A stretch of DNA of 64,000 nucleotides from Myrica gale. Lineage: Eukaryota; Streptophyta; Magnoliopsida; Fagales; Myricaceae. Below are positions 13,060 through 22,800 of the stretch, one piece after another. The DNA is taken from contig OZ005609.1 of NCBI GenBank assembly GCA_963930655.1, forward strand, positions 13,436,501 through 13,500,500. The letters are read 5' to 3'. The notes under the pieces are model-generated. The model was given only the letters and a program-made list of their open reading frames with translations. It was not told where the DNA came from and searched no databases. The translations under genes were made by a program, and so were the position numbers. The first letter of the stretch is position 1. Every line of letters starts with the position of its first letter.

Positions 13060-14140
13060 CATATTTCACAACACCTAGGTCCATTGCTAAAGTCATCGCT
13101 ACAGCATGAGTTTAATAAAGAAAGAAACGAGAGACTCTCTTTGAGGACACCTACTCATAAATTTCACGGAGATTGAGTGCACTTTAAGAAACAGTTGATC
13201 AAGAACAACCTAATACAGTGGAGACACAACATTGACTAGGTAAATTCTAAACCTACTTGGCAGAAATAGGTAAATTCCAAACCTACATGAAGGTACGACC
13301 TAAATAAAAATTACTACCACTTACATAAAGCTACGATCTAGATAAAAATTAGCAAATTTTGGTAGCGATGGACCATTCTGCACAGTTCCCACTACTTTCA
13401 TTTGTTTAAACAAAGACTAGTTATTGATGCACTACATTCATTTATTTTTCTGATGTTTGTAGAGAAGACCAAGATGCAATTTCTTTCAGTGGGTGGATCC
13501 ACCAACCTGTGTACGTGGTCATGAAATATTGTCAACCTATATTAAGAAGATGAAGACAATGGAAGACTAATTACGGATGCAGAAGAAGAAGGAAAAATAT
13601 TTGAAATACCACTTGGTTGGATCCTGGATGTTCAATTTGGCTGTTCGCATAAGTGTTGGGTTTTGGGTTACATGGGGGGTCAACACATAAGTTAGTCCAT
13701 ATTCAATGGGATCTTATGTTGTATTTGATATATTGAATGAGAGCTTATGTTGTATTTGATAACTTAGAGTAGTTTTAGTCATTTAGGAAGTTAACCGTGT
13801 ATTTGGTAGTCTATTTATGAATGAAATAAAATGTATGACTTTGGTGAATGTATTCTGTTAAACTTTTGATTAGCTGTTGCTGCAAATTTTATGTGTACAA
13901 GCCTTTTGATTGACAGTGAAAATGAGAGCGGCTGTTTTGATTAGCAGTTGCTGCTTCATTGTGGGTCATCTCTAATATGACTTTATAAAGCGAGAGTTGC
14001 AGAACTTTATAAAGCGGGAGTTGCAGACAATATAGAGGCTTGAGCTAAAGCTGGTCATACACAACTGACTCATCCATCTAGATAATCAAATTTGGTCATA
14101 CACATAATTGACCAGATTTCACAAAACATCAGTTCCACCA
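13060..14140. other. Intergenic DNA without a recognised gene
   Basis: No open frame is long or protein-like enough to support. A coding-flavoured patch at about 13470-13600 may be a fragment of an old mobile-element gene, but I could not assign it. Confidence 0.5.
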
Positions 14141-14152
14141 GTTGAGTGGCTC

Positions 14153-14262
14153 ATAGTATGTTTACATAACACAAAACATCAAATCCCCGCTTGTAGCTTG
14201 TTTACATAACACAAAACATCAAATCTGGTCATAACATGTTTACCCAACACAAAACATCATGA
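14153..14262. repeat. Short tandem array, three copies
   Basis: Three imperfect copies of a unit of about 40-45 bp built around 'gtttacataacacaaaacat' sit immediately beyond the 3' end of the MULE-derived minus-strand gene. Confidence 0.75.
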
Positions 14263-14279
14263 CAACACATCATTGAGTG

Positions 14280-15405
14280 GCTCTAACTACGTCTCCCAAT
14301 CGAATATCTTCAACTGACGTCCTACTTCGGGTGTTGAGTTGACTTCCACCAGCTTCACCACCATTACCCTGTAACAAACCAAGTTTTCAAATATCAAAAT
14401 ACATGGAAAGGATTGCACAACGATTATATTTTCTAGCACTTCTACTATTTGGTGGAAGCGATGTAGCTGACCTCGTTCTATGCCTCGAAACTAATGGTGC
14501 AGTTGCTGCCTGTGAGGTTCCTTCACCATCTTAAGTAAAAAACAGATAGTACCCGTATGAGTGAACAGATGAACAACGTGTAATGTTTGTACCCTTATCA
14601 ACGAGTTAGAATTATTGCCTTAATTGTTTTTCTTCTTTCGCTTATTTTGAGTTGTCCCATCTTGGGGCTCCACTTGTGTTGCCGATGTGCCAGCCATGTC
14701 CTGAAAATATTCATGGGAATTCAGTCTGTTATATTACATTGAAAAAAACTTGGATGTACATAAATTAAGTTAAATGTCTTACAGTGGATGCTTTCTTTTT
14801 GCTTGGCTTTTTGGGATATATCCTCCGATCTGCCCTCGGGGGTAGCTTGCACTTTCGGGCATTGTGGCCAACCACCCCACACGTACCACACTTAATAGGA
14901 ATGCCAGCTCTCGTCACCCTTCCTGGTGGCGGGGGCGCAACATATTAATAAGTTATTCAACGGAAAATAAAGTATCAATATGAGTATAGGATTTAAAACT
15001 CACATCAATGTCTCCACTAACACTACCACCCTCTGTGGCTCGTACAATGTCGATCCCCTCAACAGTGAGCGGTGCAGTGGGTTGGGACTTCATTGGTCGC
15101 AAATCAGGAATGTCAACTCCATGCTCAAAGTATACGTGCAGCACCTTAGGATGCTCTCTGGCAATCCGATTGTGCAGCTCCCAGACATCCTTATCAGAAT
15201 AAAGTATGCTAAACCCATGTTCGAGAACATCATCCTCAAACTTGTATACAAACCCTACCATGTTCAAGTAATGTTGTCGAACCTTGGCATACTCATGGAA
15301 TACTGTCGTCCTGATATAATCTATATACACCTCTCCAATGTCCACAACCTCTCCGCCTATGTATTCCCCGCGTACGAAGTTTAGACTGCCCCGTGATGAA
15401 AGCAT
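14280..15405 (-). pseudogene. MULE-derived gene lacking the transposase core
   Basis: Minus-strand exons read in this order. The first is 15405 to about 15002, about 134 codons resembling the PB1-like N-terminal domain of plant Mutator-like (MULE) proteins (GGEVVDIG...YSDKDVWELHNR), ending at a GTGAGT donor. After a short intron (acceptor CCACCAG near 14917) comes a basic exon with a CCHC zinc knuckle, C-x2-C-x4-H-x4-C (CGTCGVVGHNARKC, about 14880), as found at the C terminus of MULE transposases. Further low-complexity Ser/Thr/Gly exons follow at about 14695-14630, 14535-14475 and 14370-14285. The DDE transposase and SWIM domains that normally lie between these ends are absent. It could be an internally deleted MULE or a domesticated small protein; splice sites look intact. 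Confidence 0.6.
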
Positions 15406-15463
15406 AGGTGAACCATGATTTCAGCGAACAACTATCTAACCCTTCAAACAATGAAAAAAGAAA

Positions 15464-15817
15464 GGGTAAAGTACATAAACAGTCCCTGTGGTTTCACGTT
15501 TGGACAAATTGGTCCCTGTGGTTTCAACTTGAACACATTAGTCCCTGGGGTAAGCATCATGTAACAAAAAGTCCTCCCGTTAGATTTCTGTCAACCCACT
15601 TAACGGTCAAAGCAAATTAGTCCCTGTGGTATCACCTTTTGACAAAGTGGTCCCTGAGGTATGCATCATGTAACAAAAAGGTCCACCCGGAAGCTTTGAC
15701 CGTTAAGTGGGTTGACAGAGTGACTGCATTGCAACAACTTGCTGACCACAGGGACTAACGCGTTCAATTTGAAACCATAGGGACTATTTTGTCAAAACGT
15801 GAAACCACAGTTTTCCC
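15464..15817. mobile_element. Foldback Mutator-type MITE, copy 1
   Basis: Two arms of about 130 bp in inverted orientation are built from 'agtccctgtggtttcac' blocks. The element starts GGGTAAA and ends TTTTCCC. Perfect 9-bp duplications AAAAAGAAA flank it (15455-15463 and 15818-15826). A partial direct repeat within it ('gcatcatgtaacaaaaag', at about 15553 and 15662) shows additional internal duplication. The right tip has lost about 15 bp relative to the left. It is non-coding. Confidence 0.85.
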
Positions 15818-15826
15818 AAAAAGAAA

Positions 15827-16065
15827 TATAACTAATATGATAAATGGAGTTCATCATTTCAATATAACTAATAATATAGTTCAACATTTAAATGTCACTG
15901 CTCCAATAGTATGCATGAGAAAAGCGTGCACTGCTCCAACAGTTCAAAGGCAATGCATGAGCACATCAAGTTGGCACGTACACATACACATTTTCCATTG
16001 TTTTTCTTTTCTTCTTTTGTTTGTGATCTAGATACTGCTAAAAGGGAATACAACAACAACAACAA

Positions 16066-16119
<54 letters not shown>

Positions 16120-17601
16120 TGATAATGATAATGATAACGATAATATACAATCTGGAATATAAGTGGGAAGCATTTAGTAATGGCAAATGAAGTATGCCTT
16201 CAGCTTTACTCATTTCTTCAGTAATTGCCTCTTGCTTACCAAAAAAATTCAACAACAAATAGTACCGAATCATATGTTACGGGCATATTTTAAGTTCATC
16301 AAAATCATGGATGCACAAGGTTAAAAAAATTCTTCAACTGTTACCGTTGCTTCTAGCAAAACATAAATCTACTTTAAGTTCATAAGATTAGAGAAACTAA
16401 CTAATTATTATGATAAATTAGGACATCAGTCAAAACTGAAATCCAAAGCATTTTCTTTCGCTTTGTAGCAACGCATGACGTGGGGGGACCACTAAACTAA
16501 AAGGCAAATTGCAACTAGTCTTTGCTCCCAGATCTTGTCCTTTTATTCACTAAAGTCCATCGAAACCATACAAAACCGACAGAAGTATAACAAGGCATGT
16601 GCAAAGTGACCCCACAGTTTGATATAATAAACCCCCTTCCTAAAGCCGACAAATCTAATAAAGAAATGGGTCCACAAATTCGTAGTGGGAGTCTATAAAT
16701 AATGAGTGAAAATATCATATTACCTAAGGGTTCTCCTTCTTCCTCTTCTACTTCACAGTTCACGGGTTCTCCTTCTTAGGATGAGTTTTCCTTCTCCTTC
16801 ACGGGGTAGAAATGATGGTTGCATATAAGGGTTCGGTGATTTGGAGGAAAGACATAGCAACAACGAATCTGGATGTTAAGTGCAGGTTCTGTGGTTTGGG
16901 AGATTCGCAAGCAGGTGTGGAATGAAGAGAACGAGATTGGGGATTTTGGGCTAGGGCATTTTTTGAGGGGGAAATAAAGAAAGGGGGATTGTGGATGATC
17001 GGGAAAAATGAGCTAGAAATGGTATTTTTTGTGTTTTGGTTTATTTTCTTTGTTTTTTTTTTCAAATGGGTGGAAGTCCTAAAACGTAGCTAGCCACATT
17101 GAGGAATCACGTGTACTGCATACACATTATCACGCCTTAGGCTATATTTGTTTTTCAATCATTGATGACTTGGCTTCCACGTGTGAAATTTGAAAATTCT
17201 TCGGTGTCCACGTGGACGATTTTAAACAGGTCAGCGTGCTCCGTTAACGAGTTGACGGGAGAACTGACGGGGGGACTGTGTTGCAACGTTTGGCTAACCA
17301 CATGGACTAATTCATTCAAACTTAAACTACAGGGACTAATTTGTTAAAATATGAAACCACAGGGACTGTGTCCGTATTTTTCCCTTAAATATTCACTTGT
17401 GACCCACATATCACACGCTAAAAGTTCAATAAAATCACAGGGTAACTATAATAATCATTACCACTTATAGTGTAGAATATGGTCGGCCTAGCCCAAAGGC
17501 GTTCAGGCTCAAGCTACCCTCAGGCCCGCAGCGACTCATCTATTGACTAGGGATCCACGAGATAAAATAGCGAGCATATCCCTTTCGATTCACTTATCTT
17601 A
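15827..17601. other. Intergenic DNA with one solo foldback arm
   Basis: Nothing gene-like is supported here. At about 17230-17384 there is one arm of a foldback element, ending TTTTTCCC and related to copy 1. Its partner arm is not found nearby and the flanking 9-mers do not match, so it is a truncated or rearranged copy. Confidence 0.6.
16051..16147. repeat. (AAT)n / (GATAAT)n microsatellite
   Basis: A short AAC run passes into about twenty AAT units and then degenerate GATAAT units. The poly-Asn and poly-Ile open frames across it are artefacts. Confidence 0.95.
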
Positions 17602-17963
17602 GGGAATTTAACAATTTAGTCCTTGGGTTTTGACCCTTTTAACAGTTTAGTCCTTGAATTTCAAATTTTAAATTTAAAGCCCTTAGGTTTCATACTTTTG
17701 ACAATGAGACCCTTTCGTCAGTCTACCGTCCATATGCTTAACGGAGCTCTCTGACACGTCAGCAATTTGAAGCGGTCGAAGAGGTCGACCGCTTCATGTA
17801 AAGGTCGACCGCTATATGCTCCGTTAAGCATACGGACGACAGACTGACGGAAGGGCTTCATTGTCAAAAATATGAAACCTAAGTGCTTTAAATTTGAAAT
17901 TTGAAATTCAAGGACTAAACTGTTAAAAGGGTCAAAACCCAAGGACTAAATTGTCAATTTCCC
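17602..17963. mobile_element. Foldback Mutator-type MITE, copy 2 (362 bp)
   Basis: This is a near-palindromic element. Arms of about 155 bp match base for base over long stretches ('cctaagg', 'agtccttgggttttgaccc', 'gtccttgaatttcaaatt') around a short loop containing repeated 'ggtcgaccgct' blocks. The termini are GGGAATTTAAC and GTCAATTTCCC. Perfect 9-bp duplications CTTATCTTA abut both ends (17593-17601 and 17964-17972). Duplication length and terminal G/C bases fit the Mutator superfamily. It is non-coding. Confidence 0.9.
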
Positions 17964-18240
17964 CTTATCTTATTCCTAAATTGATTGCACCTCTTACGGG
18001 TCTATAAAAGACAACTGGGTTCGTTTGCAAACTCCTAAATTATCTAAAATGTTTTCATATTCCAAAATTTTGATTTATTAATTCAGAAATTTTTATAAAA
18101 AAATAATAAAATAACTTTAAAATAATATATCTTTTCTCACATCAAACGCCTATGCGCCTTAGTACATTCATGTTCTCATAATCATTACTTTTAAGCCTTC
18201 TACACCAAAGAACTCCATGAGCCTTTCTTGTTTTTTTTAA

Positions 18241-18696
18241 GGGTTAATGATCAAAATAGTCCCTGCGTTTTATGCCCTTTATCAATTTGGTCCCTGAGTT
18301 TTTAATTTGGTCACACAAGTCCTTAGGTTATTCTCATTTATCGATTTGGTCCTTCCGTCCAATTCCGTCTCCTCTGTGCACAGTCAGCTAATGGTGGGCC
18401 ACGTCACCTCCTTCTCGCCGCACGAATGGGGTCTCCCCGTTCGATTTTTTATTTTATTTTTACGAAATGCCATGTGGACGTGGGATTTTAAAAAATATAT
18501 ATATATACATGTCGCGATGTTATTGGTGGTGACGTGGCCCGCCGTTAGCTGATTGTGCACGGAGGAGACGGAATTGGACGAAATGACCTAATCAATAAAT
18601 GAGAATAACCTAAGGACTTGTGTGAACAAATTGAAAACCCATGGACCAAATTGATAAAAATGCATAAAACCCAGGGACTATTTTGGTCATTAACCC
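18241..18696. mobile_element. Foldback Mutator-type MITE, copy 3 (456 bp)
   Basis: The termini are GGGTTAATGA and TCATTAACCC. Arms of about 190 bp carry 'aatagtccctg', 'aatttggtcc' and 'cacagtcagctaa' blocks. The flanks are T-runs followed by AA, matching over 8 of 9 positions (18232-18240 versus 18697-18705), consistent with a 9-bp duplication in low-complexity DNA. It is closely related to the copy at 42363. Confidence 0.8.
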
Positions 18697-19480
18697 TTTT
18701 TTAAAAGAACTCCATGACTTATATGCATCAAAGGCGTCGTGTGTTGATTTTTTGTTACAATTTCAAGACTTTGATCATTACTGGCTGAAGAAGACTCCGA
18801 TCATTACAACCGACACAGACACGGCTAAGTGTTGAGCTATTATGACGTATAAAATGCATAGTTCAAGTTACTAGCTTCTTTTGATCAGTATTAGGGTTGT
18901 TCAAACCGACACTTATACTGGATAGACCGATTTTTAAATATTAGTCACCGCCACCTACACTGTTAAGAGAAATAACCAGCCCGTAGCGATGAAGGTTCCC
19001 AATTAATCTGCATTTATATTGAATAATTTTTTTAGTATTTTACGCACTTGGTCCAATATTTTTTTTCTTTTATTCCATTGATCACATCAATAAAAACAGA
19101 ATGAAATTCATTTATATTTATTATGAAAAAAATTATTTTATTACGCTAAAATTTAGTGATGTTTGTTTGTTAAAATATTGGGGTTGAAGTTTGTGAAAAA
19201 GTGGAGAGAGATTATTTAAATAAATTTGTTATATTTATTTGAAGTAAAAAATAGTAATTTAATAAGAAAAGAAATAATTTTTTAATATTATTTTATTAAA
19301 ATCAAAATATTAATAGCCTAATATGTTGGCTATCAAACGTCATCTCGTAATTCTAAAAATTTTGGGACGGAAGGAAAAAGAGTAAAAGAAATCGCTCGGT
19401 GGGAAAAAGAGAAAGAATAGAAGATCAAGAAGTCTGGGGAGCCCGGTCTTTCAATTAAAAGATTGGACAAAACCCAAAAC
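18697..19480. other. AT-rich intergenic DNA upstream of LSM4
   Basis: This is non-coding. At about 18893 a stretch beginning 'agggttgttcaaaccg' resembles the tip of a hAT-type element but is too degraded to delimit. The LSM4 promoter and transcribed leader probably begin near 19400-19500. Confidence 0.5.
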
Positions 19481-19845
19481 TCGCACTTAGAGTCACAGCG
19501 AAAAAACCCGCTCGATCAGTTGGGAACTCTTCTCTTCCAGTTGCAATTGGAGCCTCTTAACAGGTGTTAGGTGATCTCCGTTTCTCTCCTCGTTTTAGTT
19601 TAGGGTTTCAAAGCAAATTCTTTTCCTTGTGTGCCCGCGCTCTCTCTGCTTGTAAGAGCATACTCAATAGCTTGCTCTTTTCTATTTTTCTGTTTGTTTA
19701 GGGTTAGGGTTAAACTCTATGCTTTAGCATAGATTTTTCGATCTATCGGAATGTTTGATTTTGTCTTTTGTTTCAAATGCATAAATTTTGACTGAGACGT
19801 TTCTACCAGGTTTCGCAGGGTCTTCGTTCTGTGCCCTAAAAAGAA

Positions 19846-22800
19846 ATGGTACGTTGCTTTCCGAACAAAAAATTTTACATTCCGGTTTGGTTGCTGAGGT
19901 AACGAAGGATAAACTGGTTCTGAAAATATTTGCGCTCCCACTAGTTTGGTGTTTTCTAAAAGCGAAAGAAAAAATAAATAAAGAGGCTGAACTGAAACGA
20001 GTCAATTACACGTACTGATGTCGTCTGAACTTTCTTCTTAGGACTGTCGAAATTCTCAGAAAACGTGAATACAAAATTGACTGCGGCCGTTTTTATTCTC
20101 TTTTCTCTGGCTTTCAGCGCTAAAACGAGAATTATGGCTAACTTTTAACCTAGTTCTGTTTTAAAATGAAATTTTGCTACTTGCCTTTTCTTACTTATTT
20201 GATTTTTATTCTGTTGCAGCTTCCTCTTTCTCTACTTAAAAGTGCCCAAGGGCATCCAATGGTGAGAGCTTCACCGTATTGAAGTTATTATGCATTTTAA
20301 ATTGATATTTATTTATAATGCTTTCTAGATTTCTTTTCTTCTTAGGGATTCATGATGTGAAGTTATTATGCGTTGTAACAGTTGGTGGAGCTGAAAAATG
20401 GGGAGACCTACAATGGGCATTTGGTCAACTGTGATACATGGATGAATATTCATCTTCGGGAAGTCATCTGTACCTCCAAAGTAATTATTTTACCTTTTCC
20501 TGACCTTTTTTGTTGTAAACAGATTCACTTTTTTGTCAGAGTTTTTTACTTGGTAATAAGAACATTTCCTTGTTATTAAGATCAACGACCACCTCTAATT
20601 GAAATCATCATGTAGGATGGAGATAGGTTTTGGCGAATGCCTGAATGCTATATTCGCGGGAATACAATCAAGTACCTTCGAGTTCCTGATGAGGTATGTT
20701 AAGTATGTTCTTTGCTATCTGCAAATATAAAAGTAACATAACCATCTTTGCACACTTGGTGTCTCTCTTTTCTCATGATTAATGTTTTTGTTATCCATTA
20801 TGTGATTCTTAATTTGATCTATAATATATGCTTTATCGTGTTGCTACTTAATTATTTTTCCAGAAGCATTAAGTTTTTTTGATAAGTAACCGATCTCATT
20901 AAAAAGCGATAACAATACAAAATACTATACCGAAATCACTTAGTCTAAACAAGCCATAAAACTAAGAAAATCAACAAAAGGACAGCCAAACATCCCATTA
21001 GCCCAACTAAACAAAGAGAGAAGCAAAACTCCTTGCAGCTTCACCAAGGCCAAGGCACAATCGTCAAAACATCTATTATTCCATTCCTTCCAAATACACC
21101 ACCAAATGCACGAAGGAATCATTCTCCAAATAGCCTTGGCAATCGGATTCGAGAACCTCCTATTCCAACTCCACAACACTCGGGCACCTTCTTTGGCATC
21201 ACCCAATGAAAATTCATAAAGCCAAGCACATGATTCCAAAGCCCCTTTGTGAACGAACAATGGAGGAGCACATGATCAATCGACTTCCCGTCTTCTTTAC
21301 AAAGATAACACCAATCAGCAATGTATATACCTCTCCTTCGAAGATTATCCGAAGTCAGAATTTTTCCATGCATAGCCTCCCACACAAAGAAAGAGACCTT
21401 CGAGAGGCACTTCGACTTCTACACTCCTTTCCAAGGAAAAGAAAATCTGCTCCTACTAGCAACGGACGAGTAGATTGACTTGACCGAAAACAGACCGTTC
21501 TTAGAACAAGTCCACATAATTTTATCTTCCTCCCCTCCTAAGCACCAATCCATACAACAAGGAGAAAAACGCACAACAAAAGAAAACATTCCATCTCTCA
21601 TCTCCCAATCATTAGCAGCCCTGACAAAGGAAACATTCCACACAACAATACCATCATTCCTCACCATACAATCTACCACCGTGGCCTCCTTATGACGAGC
21701 CATAGAATAAACCACCATAAAAGCCAAAGACAAAAGATTATCGCCACACCAAACATCTCGCCAAAAACTAACCCTTTCACCACTCCCCACCACAAACCTC
21801 ATATGCTTACTGAAAACATCTCACCCTTTACAAATATATCTCCAAAGACTAACCCCATAAGGTCCCCGAATAGAACGAGATCTCCAATCACCCACACAAC
21901 TCCCATATTTGGTAGCAATGACAAGCCTCCATAGCCGATCCCTCTCATGCGCAAAACGCCACAACCACTTACTCAACAGAGCCCTATTAAACATGGAAAG
22001 AGTAGATTTAATAAGAGTAAGCCTACCACCCTTAGAAAGATATATCGTCTCAGTCCTAGTCTAGGATTGACCGTTTTCTTGTTAGCCCGGGTTGGGAGTC
22101 GATGTATCTGGAGCTTGTCCAAAAAAGGTTGCCTCGTCTTTTTTCGGACCATTTCCCAATCTTGTTGGAAAGTGGCAGTTTCAGGGGCTCGAGAAAACCG
22201 TTCCGTTTTGAGAATATGTGGCTTAAAGTGGATGGTTTTGTGGATTTGATTAAGGAGTGGTGGGAGGGTTTCAATTTTAGGGGTTCTCTGAGCTTTGTTC
22301 TTTTTTCGAAATTGAAGTCTTTGAAACGGAATCTTCGGGTGTGGAATCGGGAGGTGTTTGGAGACCTCGGTGTTAGAAAGTCGGATCTCCTGGTTGAGCT
22401 TGCACATCTTGATGAGTTGGATGAGGGGGGAATCATGGATGAGGCAGATAGGGAGAGGAGGTTGGCGGTCTCTAGGGAGCTGGAAAGTTTGATTTCTATG
22501 GCGGAGACGTGTTGGAGGCAGAAGCACAGGTGTCCTGGGGTCTACCTCCGTGCGATGTACACTTGCCAGCTCAATGAGACTATCGAGCTCGCTTTTCATT
22601 CTCATTAAATGCTCCCAGAGACAGCCTGCAGACGCAACCGTCACAACAGGATCCCTTGTCTCATGATTACTATCAGGAGACACAATTCCCATGCCCGTAA
22701 CTGCATGTGGCAGCATTGGGACTCCACCAGGCGGCTGCAAAATCTTTTGGCCAGTACCCTCCTGACAACTGCGAGACACGATAGCGTCCACCACCCTCTT

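Noticed and set aside
15895..16173. Poly-Leu/Ile and poly-Asn open frames
   Set aside because: They are products of the AAT microsatellite.
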